DNA of 64,000 nucleotides from Luscinia megarhynchos (GCA_034336665.1 CM067565.1:83888858-83952857), one strand, 5' to 3'. Positions 11,601-24,345 are shown, counted from the stretch's first letter. Numbers and translations are program-made. Notes: generated from the sequence alone by a model not told the origin.

Positions 11601-14600
11601 AGTTTTTGAGGAGATCCTGCTAGAAGCCACTAATGTAATTCTTTTATAAGACAGGAGAGGTGAGGTGGAAATTAAGTCAAGTCAACAAGTCTTAACATGG
11701 TAATGATTGTACTGCTTAAAAATCCTTTGCTTCATTATGGGAACTATTTGTTACTCATATTGTATGGATACAAGATACCTGTACTTAAAAATTTTTTCAG
11801 GGATTGACATTTAACCTTTTAACTTCCTGTATTTCTAATGGAATATATAGAGGAAAAATTCTTGTTTGGATTAGTGAAATGCAAATTGACTTGCATGATT
11901 AGGAAATAATGATTGGTTCTGTATGAAATTAAAAGTGGAAATTTTTAACACAAAAAAAGATTAAAATGAAATGGCAATGCCATTGTAAAATATTTGAGTA
12001 GCTTCCCTGAAAAGCTGCTTGCATCTGAGCTGTTCTCTGACCCTTCAAACTGAACAGGTTGCCTGTGGATGATGCATCAGGGAAGCAGCTGGTGGCAGAG
12101 GTTCTCCATTCAGGGAAGAAGAAGGAAGCAATGATTCAATGTGCACTGGAAGCTTGCAGGCTGCTTGATGCTCGAGGAGTACTGAGGCAAGAAGCAGGTG
12201 AATAACTGTGATCTTTCTAAATGCCCTAAATTAGGGATTTGAGATTGCTATCTTGAATTTGCTTTATTGCTGAGTGGTAAGAAAATCATTTTGTTTCTTG
12301 CCTTCTCCTGTGCCTTTCTCAGTATCCCGAAAAAGGAAATCAAAGAACTGGGAAGATGAGGATTTTTATGACAGTGATGATGACACCTTCCTCGATCGAA
12401 CTGGTGCTGTGGAAAAGAAAAGACTGAGCAGAATGAAGAAGGCTGGTAAAATAGAAGAAAAACCAGAGACTTATGACTCCTTGGTAAGAATAATTATTTT
12501 CACATGTCAAGATTACTCTCTCATGCCTGTGTTATATTATGACTAAGAAGAAATTTTACTGGATCATGGCAGTGGATGAAGGAAATACCAAAACAGGATA
12601 TTTTAAAATTTGTTATAAATCATTGGAAGATAATTGCAAGCTTTTAAGTCCACAGGTCACATCCCAAAGAAATACCTCATTCTGCTTCAAAGGATGAGAA
12701 TCTTGAATTGACAGACATGTGACAACAACAAGTCCTACAAAAACAATGGGGTGTGAGGGATAGGAGGGGTTGAAGGGTTCAGTGGCGGTGTAACACTGCT
12801 GCAGAAGAATTATGCATACTGTTGTGTTTCAGAAATGGTTTAAATAATTTTCTGGGTCAAGAAATGAATAAGTTGTTTAGGAACAATCTAGACTTCTAAT
12901 TTATTTTTTTTATCCCAGGAAGTTCTGGTCAAAGCTCAGAAGTAGAAAAGTGGAAGTGAAATTGATAGGATACTTGAGTAACTGTTTAAATGAGATTTGA
13001 ACAAGATAAAGTCTTCTAAGCATGTTGTTCTCTCATAGGTCACAAAGCTAAAAGAAGCAGAAAATGAGCTTTCTGAGATAACAGAGAAGCTGAAGGTTTC
13101 AGGGAAAGGTAAGGCATGAGGTTTATTGGATCACAGTGCTTTCCATAAAGAAAAATACAGAGCTGAAAATTATCTTAGAGATTTCTCTTTTCAAAGATTT
13201 GGGGTTTGGGGTTTTGTTTTTCAGTGTCCACTTTTCACAAAGAGATAGGAAGGTTTGCAGATCCCTGAGTTAGCTGGAGAGAATTCTTACAGTCTTCATC
13301 CAATAGTTTATGTACTCTGTTTATAGTCACTTGCTAATGGATGCAGCCTTTTCCAAAGCAAGCAACATCTAAGTTAGAGTAAGGTGGCAACTGTACAGGC
13401 TGCTGGAGTTCTGAGAGGGTGAGTATTATCACTGTTTATCTGCCCATATTGCAGAAAGCGACCTAAGTGACCCTGTTTTTTCCACTCCCTTAAAAAGCAT
13501 ATATAAGGGGAGGAGGAAAAAACTCACAGAAAAATATTTTTTTTTTCTCTTTCTCTCGTTGTAAGCACGCTGTTCAAGGGAAAGGTGGGAAGAGAGAAAT
13601 GTGGAGACAGAGCAGTTGACACTTAACCTGCATGTTCAATGAACATGCCAATACACCAGGGTGCCATTCAGGTTCTAGGATTATGTCTTTGTTTCTGAAG
13701 GCAGAGCCTTTCCAGACCAGTGATGCTATCTGTTAGTGAGTTATGTTTAAAAGCAAGCTGTACCAATGGCTGCATTTTGCTTTCTGTTACTGATGATGTC
13801 TCATGGAGTAAAAGGAAGGTGGGAAGGAAATGTGTTTAGGCAGGTTGACACAAAAACCTTTCTACCAGAGTTGGTGGTAGTAAAGGCTGCACCATTAGTT
13901 TGTCAGAAGTTTCTCTCCAAGCAGCAGTGTGACAGCTGGGCTATCTTCTGTGCATTACATGGCTGTGTTTCTTTCTAGTTATTCAGCTCCACACCAAAAC
14001 TCATTTATAGCAACATTTTTGTTGGTGACTGATTATACCAGATCCCTGTTCAAAAGCTAGTATCATTTCAACTGATGTTCAATATGTTTGAAGGAATTGT
14101 AATTCCAAGCTTTCGTATGTTCTGATACCTTTGTTTCTTCTGATACTGTTTCTCAACAAGTCTGGTGAATTATATTGTAATAGAGACTGGATGAAGGGAG
14201 AGTCAGTTCATTTTTGTATTTCTGCTAACACCATATAATGCTGTAGGCCCCTTCCCCACCCAAACCTGCTCGTGCAATCCCAATACACGTTTTTGTAAGT
14301 TGGAGGTGGTTACACAGCTAGTTTAGAGCCTTAGAAAAAAGTGCACTCTCAGCACTTACTGAAGTACAGAATCATTCAGTATTGGATAGGAATTCCCTAG
14401 AATTAGGCCAGAGTGAAACAAACATAGCAAATATTGCATCAATCAGCTGGTTTGTTTGGGTGTTTTCTAGATCCTTGGGTTTTCTCTTATTTGAATGCAT
14501 TAGGTTAATCACAGATGTTGAAAAAGCCAGGAGCAGGGTTATTTGCCATGGAACATTTTTACCAATGTCATGAGCTGTCCAGCAAAACTACTGCATTCCA

Positions 14601-17600
14601 TGCAGTTCTGAAACCTTAACACACTTTTGTTTGCTCTAAATGATTACTTGGAGCCTAAAAGACAAGAACATAGAGACACCAGTGAGTGAATGACAGGCTA
14701 AATTGCTACACCTCTTACCAAGCACTTGGAGAAATTAAGTAGTTGTCTAAAAAAGTCTCAGGAGAAGTTCACAAATTGTTCCCTGGGGTTCTTCAGAACT
14801 AATTACTGTTGGACTGACTTGGTATCACTCATTCACTGCTGCTGAATGCATATCAAATATGTGGAGCTCTTCAGTCTCATCTTTGGTTGTCTGTTCAGGA
14901 AAAATATCGATAAGTTGATGGTGCAGTAAATAGCCCTGTAGCTTTTTGTCTCTGGGATATAAAGTATAATAGACATGATTGATTCACCTCTTAGGAATGT
15001 CAGATTTTACTTCAGTAGTGTAGAAAACTGCTGCAAGAGAGAAGGAATGCTAACTGTAACCCTGCAAGCTGAACTAGCTGGTATTAGGGCACTGATGGTG
15101 GAATTGAGCAGAGAATCCAATTTGCAAGAAGGGGCGATGTGACTCCCTCAGCATCAGTCACTGACTGAAGCACTTACAGTGCTCTGCAGCACAGCAGCTC
15201 TGGATTTAATTGTGGAGCTTTAATTGTTCTGAAGAATATGACAACTCACTAGACCACATCTTTGTAATTTGATGCCTAAATCAAATTATCATTCTGCTCA
15301 GCTCCTGCCTGCAAGGAGGTTCAGACATTGTTAACAATACCTTTTCATTGTTGTTTTTAATCTTGGTTCATATGAATAGTTGTGATTAAAAAAAAGAGTA
15401 TTTCTATCAGAATTTCTTTTATGACATGTTTTGTCATCATTTATGCTTGCATGGAGGTGGATGCTACAGCTGTTTCTTACCTTTTGAAGCCTATTAATTC
15501 TGTATATCTTTGAGTAGTTACTGTTACAGCTTTCGTGTATTTTCAAATGGTAAACACTGTTTTGTTTTACATCAGAAATATCCTTTTCAATTGAATCCAT
15601 TTGTAAGCATGAGTCTTATTAGACCCTCTAATTATTTAATTCTTGTAAAACTGCTCAAATGTAGAATGCTCAAATTTAGAATAACTTAGTCTGTTTTATT
15701 TTTGTGCATTTAAAATTTCAAGTGCTATTTAATTAGCTCAAGCTGAACTGAAAATAACTCATTGATCAAATAATTTCGCTTGTGCATATATACAAAAACA
15801 CAAGGCAGAAAATACATATTGGATTTGTCACTTTTCATTTAATATTAAAGGACAGAAAACTATCTGTCAAAAGACTTGTGAAAATTCTAGCAAGAACATT
15901 TTTCTTTATTGCCTCCAGGTCATTTTTGAATACCATATAACAACTTCTGAAACACTGTTCAAGCCAAAGAGAGGCATTTTTCTAGATCTTTGTGTTTGGT
16001 TATTTTGAACCCAGATATTAGAAGTCTGTATTTATTTTTCATAGTCATTAGAGACTTCGTTTTACCTCCTGGGTTTTATTTGAAATAGTTCAAGTATGCA
16101 TAGCATTGTTAATATTTTGAAATTAGGTGGAGTAGAAAGACTGTCATTACTCTTTTTCAAGTTCAAAGCATTTTCTTTCAGAAAATCTAGTCAAAACAAA
16201 GGTAGGTTCTATATTATTGGCCTAATGAATGAAATTTGGTTTGCTCTCTCAGGAGTAGAAGACAGCATTGATTGATTTTGAACTTTGCAAATGTTATGGG
16301 ATAAACATTCCAGGAAAGTCAAAATCAGATTTCCTATGCAGTGGTGTAGGTTTTTGTGGCTGGGATTATTTTAGTTTGTGACTACAAAAAAAATCTCTAA
16401 GCTACTGTTTTTAGGGAGAGCAGATCTAGAAGTGAGATGAACAACCAGGAATAGCACTCACAAAGAAGCATTCTATTTTAAGAGGGGCTTTTTTAGGTAA
16501 GTGAATTCAAAGTTTACTTTCAGGCTTTTGTTAGGAGAAATGCTTTCATCTTTCCAGGCCTAACAACCTCCATTATTTCACAATTCAACAGGAAACCCAC
16601 AGAGAAGATCGTTGCTCCTATGTACTTTATTCTCTAAAGGCAGGACTAATGATTACAGTTATCTCCCCACCATAACATTATAAATCTTTCCTTTACCTTG
16701 CCTAGTCCAGTCCCATCCAGCAGCTCAAGATTCTTTGGATGAATTCATGACAGAAATAAAATCAGGATGCACATTAGACAGCGTGGCACGAAAGAAGCTT
16801 CACTTGCGGTCGTTTGAACTGAAGAAAGAGCAGCAGAGACTGAAAGGGTTAATAAAGCTTGTCAAGCCTGCAGAGCTGCCTGAGCTGAAGCCCCAGTAAG
16901 TCTTGGTGAAAACATAAAACAATTACTCTTCCCTTTATTTTTCCATGGGCAGTTGTGCAAGTGCAGTAAATAGGCAGCTTTCCAATCAGAAAAGCAGGAC
17001 AGCCTTCCAAACTACCTGGCTGGTCTCCTTAAGGAGCTGCTGTGCCTTGGGCTATTGCAGCATCCATGGCTGAGGGAAATGCACAACTCTGGAGTGAGAT
17101 CAGCCCAAGCTGGCAGGATGACATGGATAAGGGACTGGAAGCAGAATGTTAGCTTCTTTTGGTTTTTTCCCATGTGCCTCCAAAAGGAACTGAAGAATTT
17201 TACAGATACTATGTTCAACATGAAGCCCACTTTCATTCTGTGAAATGTATGTGGAAGTCAAATGTAGTGGCTGTTCAACTGCTGCCTAGCAGCACCACTG
17301 CAGTCTGAGAGGATGTGTGCTGGGTTCATCATTTACTAGTGGCAGCTTGCTTAGAAATTAATTACCTAATTCATTTAAATTAAGGTTTGGCCTCCAAGTG
17401 TGTTTTTATATATAAATATGTGTGTATGTATGCAGTTGAATTTAAGAGAGTCTATTTAATACAGAGTTTTTTCCTTGTGTGTTTATTTTTTGCTTCCTGT
17501 TATGGCATGTGTCTGAATCCTATGTATATATACATATATGTATATGTAGGATGGAGGGGTCATCTCTTGAAGCATCCTCCTTGGATGCTGCAAGTGGTAG

Positions 17601-20600
17601 AGAAATAAAAGGATTGTTATATATCCACTTCTCATAGGCAGACCTTTCTTTTTGTGATTTTTTTTTCATTCATATATATGATTTTTTTGATACTTTGCGT
17701 ATTGTTTTCCTTTGTGTCTGATTTTTATTAGGAGTGGGAGTTCCAGTCTGAACGCAGAGAACAAGCCTAAAAAGATGAACCTGCCTCTCTTTGGTGCAAT
17801 GAAAGGGGGGAGCAAATTCAAACTGAAAACTGGAAGCCTAGGGGTAAGTTGGACTTGTAAGTGTTGCAAGTCAGTGGCTGTTTGTGGGACCACCTTCTCA
17901 GGTTGTGAAGGCTGTAGGTGGCAGCTGTGTCTTCTCACATGCATGGAAACATCTGAGAACATGCATGGGGGTGCAGCCTGGGCAGTGGAAGGTGCAGGGG
18001 CAAGAGCAGGGGCTGTTGGATGTTGTTTGCTGCCAGCAGTTGCCATTCCATGTCCTTGTACAGCTGGTTTCCTGGGGCACAGCTGTGGTCAAAGGGCAGT
18101 GGGTCAAGAGAGGCAGTCTGGGGACATGAGGCTGAACCAGTGCTCTGCCTCAGCAGCCAGTCCTTTTCTTGTTTTTCTCCATCTTCATAGCCAAGATCAT
18201 ATCCATGATTGATTCAGTTTCCAGTGTCCCTCTTATGAAAAGACTGCACTCCTTGTTTATGGACTGGACATGTTTTTTCATCTTCCATCTCTACTAATAG
18301 TTTTCCCTTAAACCCTAGCTATTTGTCATTCTGAGAGTGCTTCCTTACCAGCTCTGACAGTAGTGGGTGTGCTTTCTCCTGTGATTGAGTATCTGGGACA
18401 TCTGCCTCTGTCTTGGCGCTGATGCCCAAGTCTTTGTCTTGCAGAAGTTGCCTGTTAAGCGTCCAGACATCCCTGAAAACTTGTTCAAAACAAAAGATGA
18501 TGGACCAGAGGAGGAGGAGGAGGAGGAGGAAGAAGAAATGGAAGAGCAGCAAGAAGCAGATGCAGTAAACAGCAGTGTGTCAAACTTGGAAATGGAAATG
18601 TCACTAGAGAAGGAAACAGGGAAAGAAACTCATGTTCCTGATGGCTCTCCTTGCATTAACAAAAATCTAGAATCCCTTCAAGATGGTAAACTGTTGTTTC
18701 TGATTTTTCCAATAATGAAGATGAGTCTGTTACTGCTGAACTTTTAAGAGCTGTGTGAATCAAATGTGTGAGTCACAGGTTCTCCAGCCTGTTTATTTTC
18801 TGTATTTTTTGCCATGAGTCCAGAGTCCATGTGGCAAGCAGCTGAGTTTCACATGGTTCTAGTTGAAACTCTGCTTAGCAGTCAGTTTTTCATGCTTTTT
18901 GGTGAATAAATCTCCTGGATGTAAGGAAGTCCTATTTTGATAAGCCCTGTTTCCATTAAATTGATTGTCCAAATGAAAACAACTGCAGTGTTCTGTTGGC
19001 AGTAAGAGTGACATAACAGGAAAACAAATGTCTGTGCAAAACTTCAGATCCATTTGTAAGGAGGAAAAACAATTTCAAAAGTGGTAATGAAAAGGTACCT
19101 TTGAGGTATCTCCAATCCCTCCTTTTCTGTATCAGCCTGATGCATTTGAAAACTCAGTAATGAATGTTTCTCAGTGAACAATATGTTTGATAACAGAAAG
19201 CTAGTTCTAGCTTTTTGGCTTAATGCTGGACAAGTTGCTGTTGAAAAGTCTTTTAGCAGATCACAGAATGTTTTTATTGTATTGCAATGGACACTTGGTG
19301 GATGAATAATTTGTAAGACTTTTGAGAGAAGAGTTCTTCCTGAGACAAATGTAGCAAAGAGTTCCCTTGTGTGCTTTATCTCAGAATGCACTCTCCAGAG
19401 TTACTGCAGTGCCCACTAAGCGCTTCCTTTTTTGTGTTACAGGGGTTGATTTTCTGCCTGAGCCAAAGGTACTGAGGAGTGAATCTGAGACGGGACCCTC
19501 ACAAGAGAAATCCCAAGGTGAGCAGTACAATACAGATTATTTTGTAATAGCATGTGGGTTTAGAAACTGACTAAAGGACTTATTATCTTGTATGGGTCAA
19601 AGGAAACTGAGCCTAATCTAGAGCCTAATGAATCTAGAACTGAAATGAAAGATTGTGTTTTGCTTGAGAAGTGATAAGTATATGGTAAAGACTGGGCACT
19701 TCCACTATATTACAGCTGTCCTTGCTTTCCATAGTAATTTACTGTTTAGGGATCTTTTGTTTCAAAAAATCAGCATGAGAGGGAGAATTAATTTAGGAGA
19801 ATATGATGATGCTATTTCCTCCATTATTCTCTTGCTCTAGCTTTTAACACTACAGAAGGACAAAACTTTGTTTTATAAAGTGACAAATGGTACATAAAAT
19901 TAGGTAATAATCTGCTGGTGACCTACATGATACCTCTGCATGTATGCACAAAAAATCAGATCTTCAAAATGAATGTGTGTGTACAGGGAGGAGATTTTTG
20001 TGACCTTTCTATTTTTTCATAACTCAGACTCCTTAGAATCTGTCCTCATCATCTCACCCATAGAAAGCCATGAGAGTATCAATATTTCAAATTGTAACTG
20101 GCAGAAAACCAAGGAATTCTTTTCACCCATCAACTCTAAAATTTGGTGTATGTTTGTTTGTTTAAAAAGCAGATTGGTCCTGTGCATTTCCTACTCCTTC
20201 CTTTCTAAATTTATCCCTGCAGTGATCACAGATAGGAAGTGTCTTAGAAAATAAACATCTGCCATTAACTAAAGTTAGTATTACTGAATCACTAATAGAG
20301 GATCTTATTGAACTGCATTCAGTGACACTGTGTTTAAAATAAATTAAATCCAGATAAGCAGCATGATGTTCAGCAGTATTATTCTCAAGTATGAATTGTG
20401 GTGAGATATCTTGGATTTCCTTATGAATGTATTAATTTTTATGTGAACTTTCTGTAAGTTTGTATCTGTAGAATTGGTCATTTTTGCTGTGTCATAAAAC
20501 AATTCTGCTTTCTTCCCAGCATCCAAGGTAGTAAATAAGGAACCTGAAGAGACATCTGAGAAAGTTAAGAAAATCAGTAGCTCAAGCAAGGTCAGTTACA

Positions 20601-23600
20601 ACACCATGACTCCTGCAGCTAATGAGGAAGTCATTTCTAGGCTCTTTTTAGTCAAATAGTAACAAGTTGATGAAGTCTAACTTGGTGAGAGTAGTGCTTC
20701 TCTGCTCAGACCCAAATATAGACATACACACTGCCATTCAACACAAATTTTGGAGTCTCCAGTGAAAAGGTAAAGAACAGCATTTCAGGCATGCTAGAGG
20801 CTTTCTGTTCAATCACAAAAGTTACTTTTTTCACCTTTTCACTTGGCAGTTACTAACTGCTGCTTCTCCTGTATCACAAGTGCCACAGAACAAAGGTGCT
20901 GTCCAGGCTTTGGAATGTCAATGCAAAGCTTTCCTTGGAGAGTAGCCTAGGAAATACATATTGGCTGATACAGAACATGCTGTACTAAAGCTGCAGGTAC
21001 TCTGTGTCAAACCTCATCCTTGTCTGTAAGATGTGAAAGAGATGAGTTTGAGAGATTAATGTCTTTTGCAACCAAGTTATCACTAAATTTGAGTGGTTGT
21101 ACCAGATAATATTTTTCCTGTGCACAAGATTTGTATTAAAATGTAAAGTATGTGAGCTTTGCACATTTTGTGACTCAGTCAACTGTTGCCTTCCTGGAGC
21201 TGGAAAGGATCTTCTCTGACAGCCTAATAATGATTATTGTGAGGCTCTTCCCTTTAGAGGGCATCCCCCCTTCTGCTGATTGCCATCAGAGGAGATGACT
21301 GTACTTGGTGGGCCACAAGTCCTGACAATTGGGACAGTTTCTTTGTGGAGACAATCTAATTTTAGCCCTGCAGCACTTTCTGAACCTCAGATCCCTGCAT
21401 CCTGTGTGTGCTGACTGCTGCTTTGTTAGTCTTGGCAGAGGACCCAGGGATTGGGTAGGCACAGTCCTCAGAACTGTCTTTTGTTGCTGGCCTTGCTAAA
21501 GATGCTAAAGAAATTGAGAGTTTATTTATACTGGTAAAGCACAAGTTTTACCACTTTTATGACTATGGGAGGACAAGGCAGTTTTTCATGCTGAGGCAGT
21601 CAACTCAGCACCTCTCAGCAGAGAATTTGCTCTAACACTGAGCATTCTCCAAATGCCAGATGGCTTAGATGTATTCTTTCTCCCATCACAAATCACTTTT
21701 TCCACATGCTGTCTCTGCCTTTGGGCTCAGATCTTGCATGGAAAGTATCAACCAGAAGTCTTTTTTTTTTTTTTTTCTTTTTCTGTAATATTTCAATAAC
21801 TTTGATTATGTAAAACTGGAAAAACAATTTTCAAGTGATTGTTCTCAAGCCATATTAAAAAGCACTAGAACTCTGCAGTCTAATGTTTTGGAAAACATTA
21901 GTCTTCTAAAAAAGCTGGTTTAGATGTTAATTTGGGGAAGGAAAATTATTGAGGGAATGAAAATTTGTTACAACTGCATAACTTGAGACTGCAATGACAC
22001 TACAGAGTAATGCAAATCAGTGCTGAGTAACTTGGCATTATCTTGAACTCTTAAGTCTTGCACTCTGCAGTTGTAGGATTTTTTTACCTGCAGTTGTTGA
22101 AAACAGAAGTTGTTGAGAAAATTATGCTGATGTGGCAAAACTTAAAAATCTGGGGACAAAAAGATACTGCTGTGTCAACAACTGCATTGCAAGTGACCTG
22201 TTGTGGTTTGCTGTAACGTTTGAAGATGCCAGCAAGACCTGAAAACAATGAGCATTCTTTTCTTTTTGAAAACTAAGTTACCCTTGTATAACACCTGAAC
22301 TTTTATAAACTCCAGTTTGAAAGTCACCTTAAACCCAAAGTTTTCACTGGTATTGTGCATGGAAATCAGTAAAGTATGAAAATCCTATTCTAAAGCTTTT
22401 CCCTGCATAAAGAAACTCTATGTCAAATTACACCACTAGACATTAGGATTAAACTGTCCAGAAGTGGACAGGTTCTGTTTTGAGGGGGAAATTGGACTGG
22501 ATGACCTCCAGAGGTCTCTTCTGACTCTAATGGAAATGAGCTGAATCTGTTTGAGGGTTTGATCTTTCTTCTGTATTACCATTTTCATCTCTAACTCTGA
22601 AGAAATAACCCTGACCTCTCATTATTTGTCTCTGAATTAGTGAGGGATTTGGTGGCTGTGACACATTGGTGGAGGGGTACAGCACCTTAAAAAATCTTTC
22701 TTCTTTTTGCAGGTCCAACAGCCTTTTTTTTCCTCACAGTACCCAGATGATGACCCAGACTACTGCATATGGATTCCTCCTGCAGGTATTATCAACCATT
22801 TCCTTACTGGTTTTAGTCTCATAACTCGGGAATCTTCCTAATAAGTCATCAGCATGTCCTTGTAAGTCCTTAAGAAAAAGCTAATTCAGGAATAGTTTAC
22901 CCAGAACCTGATGTTTTGTGGCATGCCCCATGTTTGTTGCATGGCAATGCAAGTCTTGCAGTGAGATGCAGACCATATCTGCAGCAGCTTCATGGCAATG
23001 GAGAGATACAGCTGAAGTTTGTTTTTCAGTTTTGTAAGACCTGAGAGAGCTTACTGCACTCACACTTGGTTGGTATGATAACCTAATTGAAAGACAAGCT
23101 CAGACCTTCCCTAGGGATAAATGCTCCAGCAATGTTAATATTCTCAGTTTTCACAGAAGTCTGTGAAATCCAAAAATGCTTCTTTGCAGGTTTTTGCAAA
23201 AATCACTGGAATACAAACACTGGGTCAGCTGTTTTGGAGAAGTGTCTTGATAATGCTTCAGTGAAGGCACTGAATAATTGATGCACTCATCCAACGTGTG
23301 TTAAACTTGAATAATTTTTTATCTTTACTTCCAGGGTGTTTTTAGCTAGGTGAAGTTATTTTTAAACAGGGTAATGAATGTTCAGTTCCTCTAAAATAGA
23401 AAACTAATTTTCTATAGCATTGAGGTTTTCAGAGTAAGTTCAAAGCTTAGCCTTCACTTGATAGATTCATTACTATAATTCTTGTGAGGCTGTTGCAAGG
23501 TTATAGAAATTAGAACAAATTTCACTGAAGAAAACTGTAATCTGGTGAATCACCTTCAGTGAAAAGACTGCACATCTCTGACATACAAATTCATAGGAAC

Positions 23601-24022
23601 AGAGAACTCTTAAGTCTGATCTGGGATAGTTCAGCAAGCTGTGTCCATAAGAGGGAGCTCTGTTTTTTGATTCTGCCTGACAATAAATAGTCAAACGTTC
23701 CTTCTAAGCTGCTATAATTAGGACTCCAGGAAAAAAAAAACCCAAACAAAACAGCCACAAAAACAGGAGTATCTGATGTAATCTTAACACTGTTAGTAGA
23801 ATTGAAATTAATTGTAAGTGTAAATCAAAAGACACATTGCAATATGCAGTCTGACTTTTTATCCTCTGTGCTTATATGGCTGGTGCTACCCAGAGACTTT
23901 CATACAAGGATACACATTTCCCTTTGGTGAGGGGTAAAAGGAATAATGCAACTCTTCCTCTCTGTCCATTAGGTCAAAGTGGTGATGGCAAGACTCATCT
24001 CAATGAAAAATATGGCTACTAA
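8098..24022 (+). CDS. SLC4A1AP: SLC4A1AP (kanadaptin), complete gene, 14 coding exons, 686 residues
   Basis: The 14 coding segments are listed one by one below. Their lengths sum to 2061 bases, an exact 687 codons including stop, and every junction keeps the frame at GT-AG borders. Kanadaptin is a mainly nuclear protein first described as a binding partner of the kidney anion exchanger (SLC4A1). Residues 62-170 form an FHA phosphopeptide-binding domain with the expected GR (88-89), SRHH (103-106) and STHGTFLN (133-140). Acidic and charged segments follow. Residues about 294-337 (exon 5) resemble the helical end of a double-stranded-RNA-binding fold. Next come a basic, coiled-coil-like middle, a Glu run in exon 10 and the conserved end NEKYGY. 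The human forms are 742 or 796 residues; the difference is mostly in the variable N-terminus and acidic region. The start follows GGGAAG and aligns with the mammalian N-terminus. Introns hold only the minisatellite, one CR1 scrap and simple repeats. Confidence 0.96.
8660..8771 (+). repeat. 23-bp G-rich minisatellite in SLC4A1AP intron 1
   Basis: Five copies of a unit starting GCTCAGGGGTTTGCCCG begin at 8660, 8683, 8706, 8729 and 8753 (one spacing is 24 bp). Copies differ at the 3' part: GCGTCAG, GGCCGG or GCGGTCAG. The repeat starts about 50 bp after the exon 1 donor. G-runs recur on the plus strand, so quadruplex formation is possible. Confidence 0.93.
9313..9496 (+). CDS. SLC4A1AP: SLC4A1AP exon 2
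   Basis: Follows the acceptor GACTTAG. Encodes the segment from [16 protein letters not shown] through [13 protein letters not shown] to SCSWGM plus one base. The 60-residue stretch is strongly charged and links the FHA domain to the next conserved block. Donor GTAAGT. Confidence 0.95.
10167..10289 (+). CDS. SLC4A1AP: SLC4A1AP exon 3
   Basis: Follows acceptor TTCTAG. Encodes [18 protein letters not shown] and the conserved [13 protein letters not shown]. Leaves one base of a Gly codon at donor GTAATT. Confidence 0.95.
11143..11203 (+). CDS. SLC4A1AP: SLC4A1AP exon 4
   Basis: A short 61-base exon after acceptor TGTCTAG, encoding [19 protein letters not shown]. It ends with two bases of a Lys codon at donor GTATGT. 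Confidence 0.95.
12058..12197 (+). CDS. SLC4A1AP: SLC4A1AP exon 5
   Basis: Encodes [20 protein letters not shown] and then [18 protein letters not shown]. The KKEA..C..EACRLL helix is the part that resembles a dsRNA-binding fold. Ends in phase 1 at donor GTGAAT. Confidence 0.95.
12323..12483 (+). CDS. SLC4A1AP: SLC4A1AP exon 6
   Basis: Encodes [19 protein letters not shown], then [20 protein letters not shown] and [15 protein letters not shown]. The basic-plus-acidic motif is one of the most conserved blocks of kanadaptin; RKRK is a plausible nuclear-localisation element. Ends in phase 0 at donor GTAAGA. Confidence 0.95.
13039..13108 (+). CDS. SLC4A1AP: SLC4A1AP exon 7
   Basis: A 70-base exon encoding [19 protein letters not shown] and VSGK, a heptad-like helix likely to form a coiled coil. 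Phase 1 at donor GTAAGG. The following intron (13109-16705, 3.6 kb) is the longest in the gene and shows no other feature. Confidence 0.94.
16706..16895 (+). CDS. SLC4A1AP: SLC4A1AP exon 8
   Basis: Encodes [14 protein letters not shown], then [20 protein letters not shown] and [16 protein letters not shown] long amphipathic helix rich in Lys and Glu. Acceptor TGCCTAG, donor GTAAGT, phase 2. Confidence 0.95.
17732..17843 (+). CDS. SLC4A1AP: SLC4A1AP exon 9
   Basis: Encodes [20 protein letters not shown], a near-invariant kanadaptin block. Acceptor TATTAG, donor GTAAGT, phase 0. Confidence 0.95.
18445..18685 (+). CDS. SLC4A1AP: SLC4A1AP exon 10, with Glu-repeat tract
   Basis: Starts [13 protein letters not shown] and continues into about ten consecutive Glu codons, mostly GAG with GAA at the end, near 18508-18540. 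The remainder ([16 protein letters not shown] onward) is poorly conserved. Mammals also have a long Glu run here, so it is probably length-variable rather than an error. Phase 1 at donor GTAAAC. Confidence 0.93.
19443..19517 (+). CDS. SLC4A1AP: SLC4A1AP exon 11
   Basis: A 75-base exon ([20 protein letters not shown]) between acceptor GTTACAG and donor GTGAGC. Sequence conservation is low, but the splice sites and phase fit. Being a multiple of three, it could be skipped without frame loss. Confidence 0.85.
20520..20590 (+). CDS. SLC4A1AP: SLC4A1AP exon 12
   Basis: Encodes [20 protein letters not shown] and SSSK. Acceptor TTCCCAG, donor GTCAGT (weaker than the others), phase 0. The short Lys/Glu-rich protein has few landmarks, so support comes from frame and splice sites. 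Confidence 0.85.
22440..22545 (+). mobile_element. CR1 LINE 3'-end fragment in SLC4A1AP intron 12
   Basis: The stretch around TTGGACTGGATGACCTCCAG and AGGTCTCTTCTGACTC matches the conserved 3' terminus of avian CR1 elements. Only about 100 bp remains. It lies about 170 bp upstream of exon 13 in the sense direction. Confidence 0.8.
22713..22785 (+). CDS. SLC4A1AP: SLC4A1AP exon 13
   Basis: Encodes [18 protein letters not shown], the conserved DDPDYC.W.PP signature of the kanadaptin C-terminus. Acceptor TTTGCAG, donor GTATTA, phase 1. Confidence 0.95.
23973..24022 (+). CDS. SLC4A1AP: SLC4A1AP exon 14 (C-terminus and stop)
   Basis: Encodes [15 protein letters not shown] and TAA at 24020-24022, matching the invariant end of the mammalian protein. 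Acceptor CCATTAG. Confidence 0.96.
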
Positions 24023-24340
24023 GCTTCCAGTGCCCCAGAGGACATCTGAAGCTTGAAGGACTGCTCTGTTTTGGACTCTCACTACACATTATGTGACAGA
24101 TAAGAGACTTGGATTTTCAGATGCTGTTTAAATTCAAGAGCATCAGCAGCTGTTCTAGCTCTTAGCTCTCCCTGTGTGTCCTTTGTTTTGTCTTCCAGAT
24201 ACTTTTTTAAAAGTAAAAGCCCATTCTTTTGCCTCTTCTTTCACTTTTAGCCTTGTTTGTTTGGCTGGTTGGTTTTTTATTTGGCTTGAAACCATAAGCT
24301 CATTTTTCCTTTTGTAAATAAAAGTAGACAAAAATATTCA
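24023..24340 (+). promoter_or_regulatory. SLC4A1AP 3'UTR with poly(A) signal
   Basis: A short AT-rich 3'UTR ends at AATAAA (24317-24322). The T-rich stretch just upstream and the AT-rich sequence after it fit cleavage near 24335-24345; the exact site is not visible. Confidence 0.8.
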
Positions 24341-24345
24341 AAGAA

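Noticed and set aside
13196..13222. Telomere-like TTTGGGG/TTTGGGGT steps
   Set aside because: Only two or three imperfect copies and not the vertebrate TTAGGG unit; simple G/T-rich intron sequence.
14361..14400. AGAATCATTCAGTATTGGAT resembling a CR1 3' tail
   Set aside because: Only about 20 bases of vague likeness with no neighbouring CR1 sequence in order.
21761..21785. Poly-T run in intron 12 as a minus-strand retrocopy tail
   Set aside because: No coding or LINE sequence adjoins it on the minus strand; a simple homopolymer.
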